64,000 bases of DNA from positions 90,448,447-90,512,446 of the forward strand of contig OZ021727.1 of assembly GCA_963978545.1 (NCBI GenBank), given 5' to 3'. Under the pieces are notes generated by a model. The model ran no database searches, had not been told where the DNA came from, and was given only the letters and a program-made list of their open reading frames with translations. Source of the stretch: Linyphia triangularis (Eukaryota > Arthropoda > Arachnida > Araneae > Linyphiidae). Made by a program: the position numbers and the translations under genes. Of the stretch, positions 43,073 to 55,599 are shown piece by piece; the first letter of the stretch is position 1, and the number at the start of each line of letters is the position of its first letter.

Positions 43073-44230
43073 AATATGTGGTAAAAATTTCAGGAGAATG
43101 GTTTCCTCAGTTTCTGAGAAAAAGGTACATGAATAATGAATTATGTAGTTTGGAGAAAAACGCATTTTAAAGAAAACTTTACTTACACTGATAATTACCG
43201 ATTTTGTCTACAAAAGATTACTAAAAATACTTGTAATTGAGGTATTATTACAAATGAGGTATCCTTTTAAAGGGGAGGATTTAAATATTGAGAAACAATA
43301 ATAAACTCAAAATCGATTATTTATAAATTTGTGTGTACCAACTCCCCGAATAATTGATTTGGACAACTTTCTACCTGAATACATCATTTCTATATACTAA
43401 TTACTCAGAAATTTCTATATTCTTTTGTTAAAGATTATCCAAAACCTCGGAATAAACATCTATATCCTTCAGAGACCTTAACTTGCAAAGAGATTTTTTT
43501 CAAATTTTTTTTTTGTGCGTTTTCCGTTTATGGGGAACAAATAGCATAAAAATAATTGAACTTAAAAAAAATTTATAGTGCAAAAAATTCCAAAGTATGT
43601 CTATTTAAGTGGACACCAGGTCTCTAGAGGATATAAACAGGAACATAAATTTGTTATGTTTTCTTTGAAAAGTCATAGTGTAAGTCCTGATAGATGCTGA
43701 CTTATGTTACATTTCAGTGTTGATAAAATATTGGACACAGATAATCACAATTGAGGCATTGGTACTATCTGTCTTTATTTTTTAATGAAATAAATTTAAC
43801 TCAAAAGATTTTTATGTGGTTTATTCATTAAAATTGGTCAACAAGGTGTTTGCGAAAAGCTTTCAAAAATGTAAGGCATCATATCATAAAGTAAGTGTTC
43901 ATTACGGATAAAAATCAGAGCTATTATTTAAATGTGCAATATTTTTAAAGTTAGACAACCCTTGTAGAGAGAAGAGATGGATCAACTATAAAAGTGTTCA
44001 TGGAAATCAATAACTTGCATAAAAAATCAACTCTTAAAATTTCTAAATTGCATGGATTGCTAGCAGAAGTCATGTCTTTAACAATGAAATCATGTAAATA
44101 TTTATAAAGCTACAGATTGAATCCTAGTATCAGGCACTGCATAAATATAGTTTTTAAAACGATTAAATTTTGAAAACATTTCAAATTTTGAATCCTATAC
44201 CACTTTAAATGCAGAGTTGTAGCCTTCCAC
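43070..44230. other. Non-coding interval
   Basis: No repeat end or exon was recognised. Confidence 0.35.
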
Positions 44231-44233
44231 TCA

Positions 44234-44401
44234 TCCCAGAAAATGACTGTGCTTCTGTTCATTTAACAGAGATTTACCAATATATTGATTTAAATGTTTA
44301 TGAATACCTGTTTGCATACCGTTAATCAAACCCATTGTATCTCCATTGCAGCTTTCGAAGAAGTATTGATTTATTGCCAATGGCATCCACATTCGAAACT
44401 T
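44234..44401 (-). CDS. Possible terminal coding exon, unknown protein
   Basis: A minus-strand frame runs from an AG-flanked start (CTCTGCAG near 44402) to TGA, encoding about 55 residues. It includes KFRMWMPLAINQYFFE, CNGDTMGLINGMQ and HLNQYIGKSLLNEQ. Residue composition is varied and helix-like, unlike the low-complexity chance frames around it. No matching upstream exon was found, and the solo LTR at 44600 lies just upstream. It could be a real last exon, a transposon remnant or chance. Confidence 0.25.
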
Positions 44402-44529
44402 TGCTGCAGAGTCCCTAATTTGAAACAACTGTTGGATCACTAGTTAATCATTCTACAGAAGTACTTACAGAAACTAAATAAAATTAAACTACTAAAACCA
44501 CCTCGATGGCTTTTAAGATAAATAATCAG

Positions 44530-45480
44530 CAGAGGGCCGATTTACAATTTACCCTGGGCCTTAGTCCAATCTCATTGCACATTTTTTTTTTATATATATT
44601 GTTGCGTGGATGGGACTTGAAGCCAAAGCAGATTAAAACTTGAAGAAATTTATTCCGAGATAACTCTTCGCAGATTCTTTTACAACTCCAGAACTGCCCC
44701 TTCTAATAGACTCAATACAGCTCTTTACACAAAAATGGAGCTCAAACAGCAGTTAAAAACTAGTTACACAACTGCTAAGATCGACGCAAAAGACAATGCA
44801 GTACAGTTCACTTTCGGAACTCTCTGAAAGCTCGCTGAGAGATAACTAACTCAGTAACTCCACTCACTCAACTCACGGCCGGCCTTATATAGGAAAGTCA
44901 ATCTTCGCGAAACTTCCAGAGATAGAAATTTGGAGAACTTTCCAGATCGTAGTCGAAAAGTCCTATACAGGTGCATGGGGACCGAAAATGTCGCCAAATG
45001 GTCACCAAGTTTGGCGACATTTGGCGACCAAAATTAGTTGCCAAAACCGTCGCCAACTTGGCTCTATCTCCCCAATTTGGCGAAATTGCCATTAACGATA
45101 ATGTTAAATGGCCTGCTCTTTGTAAAACTCGTTTTCCAGCATTATCTCTGTAAAACTCGTTTTGAAGCAATAAGAGACACATTGCAGGAAAGAAAAGTAA
45201 ACTCTTGCACTGCCTTATGCGAAATGTGCATACATTTTCCTTTTTACAAAATTAAAACTACAAAATATTTACGAATATACAGAAATTCGTAACAATATAT
45301 ATATTTTATTTGAGTTTTATAAAACATCGATACATCAATACAACTGAACAACATCAGCATACATATATTTTCATACAAGCAGGAGCAGATGTCTCATACC
45401 AACACAATACTTTCCTGGGCATGCCGAAATCTTAAAAAAAGGACGAACCCCGGACCACACATTTTTAATTACCACAATAA
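44530..45480 (-). repeat. Dispersed repeat D, copy 2, split by a solo LTR
   Basis: The parts 45295-45480 and 44530-44599, read on the minus strand, match 40620-40860 in order. The LTR at 44600-45294 interrupts it. Confidence 0.65.
44600..45294 (-). mobile_element. Solo LTR, copy 3
   Basis: On the minus strand it runs TGTTACGAATTTC to CCACGCAACA (695 bp), with the TTGGCGA array, a CCTATATAAGG TATA box and GGAATAAATTTCTT. ATAT flanks both sides, but the target is an AT run, so the duplication length is uncertain. Confidence 0.85.
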
Positions 45481-45483
45481 GGA

Positions 45484-45660
45484 ACCGACCAAACGGTATA
45501 GTGGTTAGCGTACTAGCTTCTAGACCGCGAGGTTGCGGGTTCGAGTCCCGTGTTAGGCATGGGTGTTTGTAAATGTATGTTGGCTTGTCTAAGGACGAAT
45601 GTTTCGGCGCATTATAGCCCTCGTGTTACTGACGGCTCCAGATAATCTGAATACAACCAA
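45484..45660 (+). mobile_element. SINE S1 copy
   Basis: GACCAAACGGTATAGTGGTT and GGTTGCGGGTTCGAGTCCCG, ending GAATACAACC. The 3' end runs into short AATACCC repeats. Confidence 0.85.
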
Positions 45661-46439
45661 TACCCAATACCCAAAATGCCATAATATTATATATTTCTGA
45701 GATAGAAATCGATGTAGTTTCTGAATATGCAATCAAAATATTCAAAAACCGTTCCATTACATATGAAAAATGCAATTAAATATGAGCGAAAGCGCGAACA
45801 ACATCACGTGACCGCAAAACAGCTCTGTTGACCGGTGACGTCAGGATGCACGAAGGCTTCGCACCCAGATCTAACTTCACCTTGTGTCTAGTGAATTGAA
45901 TGAAGCAGTTGCTTGGATAACCTTTAACTCCACACGTTAATATTTAAAATATTTATTACTAATTTTTGTTTTTTAATATCCCCTACAAATTTATTATGCC
46001 GTTAGACCAAGGATTTAAAAAAGCACAATTGGATAACCTCCAAGAGTAGATTATATCAGTGTGATATCATTTTCGGCAAGAAATCCAGCCTTTGTGTTTG
46101 CAGAAATCAGAGGAGTTAAAATTCAAAGATTAGTGGACTTTAAATTATAGAATTTCCTTTACGAACGTTTTTCTGAATTATAATATAACTTTGTTGGTCT
46201 TAAAAGGTACCACGTTGTATATGTTTTTCTTGAATTTTTGAACTGGACTCGCGATTTTTTTCACACTTAAACAAGTGTCAAAAAATTTCATATTTGCAAA
46301 GTTTTTCCATTTGATATATTATCAATTAAAATGTAATTACTTAATTAGAGTATAATATTAGCGGCCAAAACTAAGTTTGTATTTTTTTTAGAACTTTGAT
46401 TTCAATTGCAAATGAAACAATTATTCACTACAGTGAACG
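45661..46439. other. Non-coding interval with a CRE palindrome
   Basis: CACGTGACCG (45806) and TGACGTCA (45836-45843) stand out; no gene is recognised. Confidence 0.35.
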
Positions 46440-46970
46440 TACTAAAATTCTAAATATAACTTAATTATAGCTTTTATTTTTCATAGTTTTGCTATTAAAG
46501 TATTTAAAATAACCCACTTTTCTAAAAACACCAAGACTCAAAAGTAATTTCCCAATTACCAATGTGTAGTAGTACCATGAATTCAATATGTTTGTACAAT
46601 TTATTTTCACAGAAAAGGACTAAATTTTAAATTGCCTCTGTTTCAACATATTGTGGAGACAATAATGCTCCTATTGTTTTTACAGAGCAAGGCGAAAAAG
46701 TTATGGCAATAATGCCATAGGATATATCTACGATTCGAAAATCGCAAACAGCTGTTTTTTAATCTTCAAAGAAAGATCAATAATATTAATAAATACTCTT
46801 AAAAGACCCAATTAAAATATCTCGCATAATTCGGTTGTTAATTAAAGGGAAAATATTGCTACAAAACTTCGATTTCTTAACGATCTATTTCTACTTTAGT
46901 ATAAAAATCCATCAAATAAATTTAAGATTTATTTCACTCTTTATATTTCAGACAACGTTACTTATTTTTA
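46440..46970 (-). repeat. Dispersed repeat Y, copy 2
   Basis: Reverse complement of 28130-28650. The THAP-coding part is not recognisable next to this copy. Confidence 0.7.
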
Positions 46971-47586
46971 TTGTCATATTTATAATTTCTTGTACCTATA
47001 TAAGTGATGCAGACTATGCTCCTCAACGAAATAATTGAATAGTAATAATTGAATATAAATATTAATATTTAAATACTTTCTGTTTTCATCAAATGAAATG
47101 TAGTTTTAAAAATACTACATATCTTCTACCATTTCCTTTAAGATAATCCATTTGTATCTATCTTCATGCTCAGGACTCCGATACTACAAACCACAATTTT
47201 TCTTTTCCTAGGAATAATATTACTTAAATCCCTTCTCTGCAATACGTTTTTAAGTAGTTCTTTTCAATTCTAAAGCATTCATATCTGGAATCGAAGCTCC
47301 ACAGTATTCTATTTCGAAATGTTTCTAGTGTTTTCGAATAAGCCATAATATTTGAAAGGGATGAATTCTAGGTTTTTTTTGTGTTTGTTTTCCATATTAT
47401 TCTATGCTTTTAGGATGTGAAATAAATTTGAGTTCTATTTCCAAGATTTCAAGTTAACAAAATGATAAACATGACTTTTTGATTAAAGGATCAATGACTG
47501 AGAAATTTATGTGGTTCCGATCACATTCGACGTAAAAGATTCTACAAAATGAACACAAAGAACTGGTATATAATTGTATATTTTAA

Positions 47587-48303
47587 GGTATACATATAAA
47601 ATTGAGATGATCTTCTTTAATTTTTAGGTAATAATTTCAAACTCTTTAGCAGTATATCAGAATTAAAAATGATGTATTTATATATATAAACTTTTTTTCC
47701 GTCATTTTTTTAATCAGCTAATTGCAATTTAAGTTACTAATTCGGACATTATTAGAACATACATAAATAAATTTGTAATTAACTTAGAGGTATAATTTTT
47801 ATTGCAAATAAAAGATATTACATTGACGCATGTTCCTGTGGAGAATTTTGAATTTGTCTGCAATTTTTTTTTAATTATAAATCTTTAGATAAAAAAATTA
47901 AAAATACATAAATTTTAACAAAAAATTAAGATTAAAATATGCATAAAAATGTGTTTATAACAATATATGTTAGATTCTCAATAGGAAACACATTAACAAC
48001 TTGTTTCTACAGAACAAAATTAGAATTTTGTAAATTGGACCATTTATTATGAAGTTATGACCGTTGGCGTAAAGTCATCTAACAAAAAAATGCCATTCTT
48101 CAGAAAACACGTTTAAGGTTTACTACAATAAAGAAAATGATGCAAAACATGTTCACAAAACTCACTGTAATTTAAAAAGTAAATTGAGCCTCAGAAAGAA
48201 AATGGTATTATTTTAAAGGTAATGAATTCGGTAATAGTTTAAAACAAAAAACAAAAACGCAGACTTGAGTCATATTTTTCAATTCTTAATATATATGTAT
48301 ACA
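47587..48303 (-). mobile_element. X MITE, copy 2
   Basis: TTAA at 47583-47586 and 48304-48307. Reverse complement of 24581-25448, without the 143-bp internal duplication. Confidence 0.8.
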
Positions 48304-48504
48304 TTAAAACAACTTAATGAAACTCAATAAATTCTGCTAGCTGATTGAATTATATTTATCCAATGAATTTTAAAAAGAAAATTGTGTTTTATAGTTTTAA
48401 GCAGAAGTGTTTATACATAATTTTTTCACTTCAATCAAAATATTAAAAATGCACTTTGATTTCTTATTGAACTACTTTTACCAGTTTTTAAAGTCTTAGT
48501 TTCC

Positions 48505-48747
48505 TTTCAGTGCCAATTTCAGTCGCGGAAAGAGGAAAAAATCTGCTGTCGCTAGATCAGGGGAATAAGGAGGGTGTAATACTAACCGAGAGGAAACCGA
48601 TTTTCAAGCATCTCAGACATTCAAGCTTCTGTTACCAAGGAACTTAAGACAGTCTCAAAGGAGGACTCTTTCAGAAGTTTCAAGAACTTGTATGAACGTT
48701 GTCAGAAGTGTATTGTAGACGGCGGGAACTACTTTGAAGGACAGTGA
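48505..48747. pseudogene. Mariner-like transposase C-terminal remnant with an internal inversion
   Basis: Plus strand 48590-48747 reads GNRFSSISDIQ, then ASVTKELKTVSKEDSF, then LYERCQKCIVDGGNYFEGQ and a stop, the typical end of mariner-type transposases. The preceding conserved block, HPPYSPDLATADFFLFPRLK, lies on the minus strand at 48508-48576, so that piece is inverted. GGAAAC occurs at both ends of the inverted piece. The catalytic N-terminal region is not seen. Confidence 0.8.
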
Positions 48748-48867
48748 TGTATTTATCTGCAAATATATAATACAGTGATTATTATGACATCAGTCACCTT
48801 ACTTTTCAGTCTCACCTTGTAGTTATGAAATGAACCTAAAGTATTTTCTCGTAAATTTTTTTGTTAA

Positions 48868-50640
48868 GGGAGACCCGTACCCCAAGGCTGTAGCCAGGAT
48901 TTTTTTTCGGGGGGGGGTTAAGGTGGAAGATTTAAGTTGCAGTTTTGCAACCACTCAAAGCAGATTTTTTTCATTTTTGATTTTATCTCATTAAGCAAGA
49001 GACTCAAATTCATATTGCATTGATGACCGGTATAATAATTATTCAGGTCATCGATGTAATATGAGTTTAAGTCTCTCGATTTAAAATTATTAATGCAAAT
49101 ACATACAACAATGAAAATATCTTTGAAGACCATGAATTTAAGTCATCTTTTTTAACTGACATCTCAAGAAATTGACAAAGATATTCAGAGACCAGGTTGT
49201 AGTTATCAATCTGAAGTACTTCAAATAAATAAAGTCGACTATCCAAACTCTAGAAGAGGTTCGTCCATTCTTTATAACTGGAAATCCGAAATCAAAGAAA
49301 GGAAGACATCAAAAATATAAAGATACCCATTAAAAATACATTCGAAAAAGGCCATTATGAAGGAAATAAAACAATGCCATAAAAAGTCTTAAAGTTTCAT
49401 TTTCAAATATTACTGTTTACTCATTTTGTTTATATTTTTACAATTGTAATTTTATAATAAGTATTTTTTATATAAACTGATAACTTTTTGTTACATTTAA
49501 GCTTGCATTACATCATCTTGCAAAATTAAGTAATTTATTAATTAAAAAGTCCCATTTGTACCGTTAAGTTCAGTTCATGGGCACATATAAAATGTTTAAG
49601 CTGAAAAATATCAATCATTGAAAGTTCAGGCTCAGTTAACTTCTTTTCGGAACACTTCTTTCTAACCAGATTAAAAACAAAAAATAAGTTTTTCTATGTG
49701 ACGTCATAGTTAACTTTTTTTTTTTTTATGGTTTTGCAACTTTGGTGGTCGTCATTGCAAGTTTGTTTGTTTTCTTGGATTCAAGAAGGAAAAAAAAGAG
49801 AAAAGTAAAGAAGGGGAAGTGGTGAAGCAAGATTTTACACAATTTCGGGGGGGGGGGGGTTTGTCCCGGGGGTCCCCCCCTCCCTACGGCCCTGCCGTAC
49901 CCCAAATATATAAAAAATTTGGAAAAAATATTTATTTTTTATTTTTTTGTATAAAATTAAGCTATACATATTCGAGAAACCATGGGAGAAATTTTACACT
50001 TCTAGGAAACAGCAAAAATTCGATTTTTAAACTATTTTATACCGATCTATAATGTAGTTGTATGCAAGTTTTTTTTTTTTTTTTTAACTTCGTTTTTCTC
50101 GAAATCTAGAATTGCAATTTTGACTCTGTTTAAAATGTTAAGGCTTTGACAAAAATTTACTTAGATTTAAACTGTTGATATTTTTGAAATCTTAAATATC
50201 TGTTTTATAATTGCAGGAAGAGATTTTTGCTAATAAATTGAATTAACTTTTTATTAAAGAGTTAAAAAATAGGGATTTTTGTTGAAAATTTAGAAATTTC
50301 TTGTGGAAAACACAAAACCTCTTTATAAAATCCCCTGCCAAACTAATTAAAAAAAAATCTTTCCCTACCTCTTTAGAGTACACTTTAATATAATTAATTA
50401 GTTTTGAAATTTAAAATAAAAAATAAAAAAAAAATTAAAAAATTGAAGGAGGAGTACTCTTTTTAAAAAGGCGTATATTTCGGCCTAAAAACATTAAAAA
50501 AAAAGTATAAAAAAATATTAAGTTCAAAAAGCAAAAAATTGTGTCAAAAATTGTATAAAAGTAGATGTTTTATTTTTACAAAAAATTCGTACTGCTAAAT
50601 TCATTAATACAAATTTTAGGAGTTTTCTTACGGGTCTCCC
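48868..50640. mobile_element. TTAA-site MITE-like element, GGGAGACCCGT ends
   Basis: Exact 11-bp inverted ends GGGAGACCCGT and ACGGGTCTCCC, flanked by TTAA (48864-48867) and TTAT (50641-50644). The left end is interrupted by a 1-kb insertion. Subterminal sequence resembles the element at 58853. Confidence 0.75.
48886..49896. mobile_element. Inner transposon with 9-bp duplication and G-rich ends
   Basis: GTACCCCAA at 48877-48885 and 49897-49905 flanks it. Ends AAGGCTGTAGCCAGG and the complement of CCTCCCTACGGCCCT are imperfect inverted repeats with long G or C runs inside them. Class uncertain; hAT-like by duplication length. Confidence 0.75.
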
Positions 50641-51026
50641 TTATGAATAAAATCAAGACATTATAGCCATTTCGTATACAACCTCTACTAAATGTATCGA
50701 TTTGTAATGTGTGTTGTTTTTGGGTTCGGTATGAAACAATTAAAATGTAAAAATTTTTGTAAGCATTTAATACAATTTCAAAATCGAAGTTACTGTTAAA
50801 GTTACAAGAGATAATGTAAGCGTGATACTTTTCTTAAATATCTATTTGTATTTCTATTATTCAAACTATATATAATTTAGAATGTATGAAATTTAATCAT
50901 TCTATATAATGCCGGCTTTGTTACATTGGAGGTAACTTAGGTTTTACAATAAAAATAATAATTATAAATATACATTTCTAAAACTTTAAATAAGTAAGTT
51001 ATGCTAGACACAAATGCTTTAATGTA

Positions 51027-51229
51027 CACTGTTAAAAAAATTTGTCCACCATGCACCAAAATTTGGTTCCCATTTAGCTGCCACCAACATGTGGTGCTTA
51101 GTTTCGCGATTTAATGGTGCTTATGGTCCGAGGTTGCACCATTAAATCGTGAAACTAAGCACCACATGTTGGTGGCAGCTAAATGGGAACCAATTTTTGG
51201 TGCAAGGTGGACCAAAATTTTTAACAGTG
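51027..51229. mobile_element. Small TA-flanked palindromic MITE
   Basis: CACTGTTAAAAA to TTTTTAACAGTG, TA at 51025-51026 and 51230-51231. About 95-bp arms are near-perfect inverted repeats (GCTTAGTTTCRCGATTTAAT). Confidence 0.88.
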
Positions 51230-51817
51230 TACTGTCTGACAAGGTTCAATATTATGACTGCATATTTTTTTTCCTGTTATATTATCCCTGTTATTCAAAA
51301 TATTCATAGAAACTGTATATTGGAGAAATGAGCATGAAACAAAAGCGAATACGGAATTCCCAGACAAAGGTAAAATGTGTATAAAATCTTTTTTCAATAA
51401 GAGAATCGAAACACGTAACACTAAATGTTCATTCATTGCACCATAATCCTATTTGAAATGTGCCTTAAAACGAAGTAAGCCCGGAGTATCTTAAAGTAGT
51501 TCATGTTCACATCTAACTTAGTATATAGTGTTAAAATGGTAAATTCGTTTCTAAAAACTCAACAAAGATTTGAAGTTTAAAATCAACCAATTAGATTAGC
51601 GTTAGCCACTACGCTGCCCACGGATCGAATCTGACCAGCAAAAGATTTTAATGCGGCCCGCAGGTAGCACAGAGGATAAAAATAATAAAATTTCACGGTA
51701 TGGTCTTTTTTTACATACGGGTAATTTATTCGAAATAATACATGTTCAATATGTGAAAGAGAGTTTTCCACTAAGTGAAGAAGCTTTCAGCATGGTGGTT
51801 TTCACCAAAAGTAAATA

Positions 51818-52291
51818 CAGTAGAAACTCGATTAACCGACTTAATTCGGACCGAAGATAGGTCGGATAAGAGAAAATGACGGATAGTAATAGAGAGTTGT
51901 AAAAAATAATAAAAAGTAAATTATTTTCATTTATTGAATGCAGGGCATTTAATTTTTTTTTTATTTTTTTTTTATGACATAATTGTTGGAAATGAGTTTT
52001 TGTTGTTGTAATCTTGATAATCGTTGTTTCGCTGTTCTATCCCGAAGTCTTTAAAAGCAATTGTTCAGTTTGATCTGCATACGATTATTGTTCTAACCCT
52101 GTCAGTCCTTTTGAAAAACGGTCAGAAGCCTCACCATTACTTATGCAAATTTAGTGTAAAGGAAAATATTCCGGTTTTAAAAAGGGCAAATGATTTATTA
52201 TTCATTTAGGAGATTTTTGATGTCGACTAAATAATGGTCGGTTAACAGAGAGTTCCGGATGAAAGAGAGACGGTTAATCGAGGTTCTACTG
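51818..52291. mobile_element. Tigger/pogo-like MITE
   Basis: Ends CAGTAGAAACTCGATTAACC and GGTTAATCGAGGTTCTACTG with TA on both sides. The ends have the known Tigger style. The interior has no transposase. Confidence 0.85.
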
Positions 52292-52293
52292 TA

Positions 52294-54130
52294 CAGGAAT
52301 GATTTCAGGGAATCTCATTTGAACAATTCAATAAAATTGACTCCAATAAATACTCCGAAAGACATTGACTTTATCATAAAATAAACTGAAAGATTTCGAC
52401 CGTCATCGTCTCGCAATTGATATCCACTGGATAATCTGGAAGTACAGTTTAAATACTTTTATGAAAAGTTAGGTCATGTTTCATTGACACGTTGAAACAA
52501 AATATTCACTTCTTATTTCGACTTTGAATTACTAATAATAAAACCTATTACGCTTTTAATTATTTAAAAAAAAAGGAATCAAATATCAATTGTAATTTTA
52601 TTAAGATAAAACAAATTCATATTTTTTCCATTTTTCAGAAAATCAATATATTGTTAAATTGATATCAATTAAAGATACATATTTTCGTGTATCCGGCCCG
52701 TGAAAAGCTCCAACGTATGTCAAACAATCCGCCTCTAAAAGTTAATGGCGAACGCTGAATTAGGCAGACCTAAAAAGCATGCGTACTTCAAAGCCTAACA
52801 TTTACTACGACATAAATCCAGTGGATTTCACAGAGAAGTACAACAATGATAAAATAAGTATGCGACAAGGTAGAGTCTTTTGTGTGTCTTCTATGGTATT
52901 TCACTTAATTTGGGTAATATAGAACCTTTCCCCTATAATTTTACTTAAAGCATCGATTCAATTCTTTTTACTGACTTTCAAGAAAGGGTACCCGGAAAGT
53001 CAAAAATCATAAAAATTACGTTTTTTGTGTTTTTACCTTTTTAAAAAGCCACATTCTTCTTTCTAACGCTGTTTGAATTTTGCTTGAGCGAAATCTAACA
53101 GTATTTTATTTGAAATTTTCTATGCAACGCCAAAAGTCAACACAAGATAACCTGCTACAATGCCACCATTAATCCCTATACATATGCACCTTTTTTGCCA
53201 TCTAAATAATTCGTATTCTTATTAATTAATTGTATATTATGTTATAATTTAAGATTTTGTTTAAACGTGGTTGTTGTGAACCAGTTTGTGTGTTCTAACT
53301 GATACATTAGGCAACTATTCAATGCTATAACAATACCGGTTTTTTAAAATAATTTCCAAAAGGTTTAAAAAAATGGCTTAAAAGTGCATTTTTTGGGGGG
53401 TTCTTTTTACATTTTCAATGCCAGAAAGGTGCGGCTAGATATTGAGCAAAGTTGAGGAAATTGTGTGTGTGTTCTAATTGATACATTAGGCAACTTTTCC
53501 GCGCTATTCCAAAACCGATTTCGAAAAGAAGTGTTTTCGGCCCACCCTTCAGTAGATTTCACTACCTGTTAAAAAACTTATTTGAAATTGAAGGGGAAAA
53601 AAAGCAAACTTTTGCAGCTCCAACCTATCGATAAATATTTTTGGAGAACAGTAAAACATATTTAAATTCCCAAAACATTAACATTTCTTAAAAATATTCA
53701 ACAAAATAATTTTTTTCTTGCGTTTCTGCCTATATCTGGGAATGGAGTTTTTATAAACAATAAATACCTTTTCTGAAAAACTGGTACACTTAGAGCTTTG
53801 TAATTTTTATAGTATAATCTTTACATATCTAAATCTCTTTCAAAGCTCTTTTTTTGAAAACAAACCAGAATTTTATTTGGAACTCAACTTTTGAGGCGAC
53901 AAAATTCACGAAAACTGTAATTTTCATTTGCTTTTTGAATATAGTGATAAAAAATATTACTTACAAACTTTTCGGCATAAAATCACACTTTCAGTACATG
54001 AAGAAGTGTTCTACAAATACACATACACCAAATTTATGTATTTGTCTACTGTAGTTCTTGAGAAAGGTTCATCAAATTTAGGCTAATTTAACATGGGAGA
54101 GATAGGAAGGACATTCTGCTACTTTCCGGG
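52294..54130. other. Non-coding interval with a 170-bp repeat relic
   Basis: 53270-53560 carries two diverged units of the repeat at 20031-20870. GGACCCGGAAAGT near 54125 (minus) and GGGTACCCGGAAAGT near 52986 may be ends of one old element. Confidence 0.4.
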
Positions 54131-54137
54131 TCCACTT

Positions 54138-54353
54138 TAGATGGGGGAAGAACTGTAATAAGAGTGCCTTTACAATTCATAAAGAGACTTTTGCAGGGTT
54201 ATGACAGGGAACTGTCACAAGAGTGTCTTTACAATACATAAAGAGGCTATTACAGGGTTATGTCTAAGAACTGTCATAAGAGTGTCTTTACAATTCATAA
54301 AAAGGCTATTACAGGGTTATGACTAAGAACTGTCATAAGAGTGTCTTTACTCT
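54138..54353. repeat. Tandem repeat of about 60 bp, 3.6 units
   Basis: GAACTGTCATAAGAGTGTCT or variants recur about every 60 bp, with CAGGGTTATG between them. Confidence 0.85.
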
Positions 54354-54364
54354 CTAAAAATATA

Positions 54365-54395
<31 letters not shown>

Positions 54396-54482
54396 TTGAG
54401 GTTTAATTTTTAAATATATTTGAGATGATTGTAAATGAAACTCAACACATAATTTATATTATCTTGAATGGATAGACAATAG

Positions 54483-54938
54483 TGTTGCACAAATTATCTG
54501 TATATAATTATAAACAGTGACGTATTTCTTTTTAAGTTTGATTTTATTTTATCTTATTCGTTAACAACGACAATACAGGTTCGAAAAAAGGTGGCAACAC
54601 CTAAATCAATCGGGAAATTTTGAGGCTTTTCCATCACGTGACCTGTTGACTGGATTTTTCAAGAAAGTTCCCGCAAGCTAATATAATTTCGACTGCGGTG
54701 ACAAATCTTGGACCAGTTTAACTTCGGATGTTGCTCTGAAGGAAGCTGAACGCTTTGTTTACTTTCGTGGTGCCAGGATTATCGCTGTATTCGAAGTTGT
54801 ATGCATGAAGCCTTGTGTTGAAGCATGGCAGCGAGTTTACTGTTCGAAAACATTTTGTAAGCTTTCGAAAGAAGAATAAATTATAGTTTTTATTTGATAA
54901 AAACTACGTCATCACTTTATCACTGTACATTTCTTACA
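54483..54938 (+). mobile_element. Solo LTR, second family
   Basis: TGTTGCACAAATT to TTCTTACA, 456 bp, with AATAAATTATAG near the end and flanks AATAG and AATAC. Shares blocks with 2740-4186 and with the 3' half of 26031-27348. Confidence 0.7.
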
Positions 54939-55010
54939 AATACAATGTAGCAATCAACAGCGCTGTTGATTTACAACAATGTAGCAATCAACAGCGCTTT
55001 AAACTTTAAC

Positions 55011-55588
55011 ACGTTGAGCACCACGTCAGCCATCGGTGGCTGACAGTGTAAAATATGATATAAAACAAAACAAAAATTACATTGTTTTAAGAAATTACTG
55101 AATTTGTATTTAATTTTTATTTATTAAATTTATTAGTAACATTACACGTTGAGCACCACGTCAGCCATCGGTGGCTGACAGTGTAAAATATGATATAAAA
55201 CAAAACAAAAATTACATTGTTTTAAGAAATTACTGAATTTGTATTTAATTTTTATTTATTAAATTTATTAGTAACATTACACGTTGAGTGCCGCGTCAGC
55301 CATCGGTGGCTGACAGTGTAAAATATGATATAAAACAAAACAAAAATTACATTGTTTTAAGAAATTACTGAATTTGTATTTAATTTTTATTTATTAAATT
55401 TATTAGTAACATTACACGTTGAGCACCACGTCAGCCATCGGTGGCTGACAGTGTAAAATATGATATAAAACAAAACAAAAATTACATTGTTTTAAGAAAT
55501 TACTGAATTTGTATTTAATTTTTATTTATTAAATTTATTAGTAACATTACACGTTGAGTGCCGCGTCAGCCATCGGTGGCTGACAGTA
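55011..55588. repeat. 135-bp tandem repeat with a hairpin, 4.3 units
   Basis: Unit starts (ACGTTGAG) at 55011, 55146, 55281, 55416 and 55551, exactly 135 bp apart and almost identical. Each contains GTCAGCCATCGGTGGCTGAC, an 8-bp stem with a TCGG loop. The motif before it alternates between GCACCACG and GTGCCGCG. Confidence 0.95.
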
Positions 55589-55599
55589 CGCTGTTGTTT

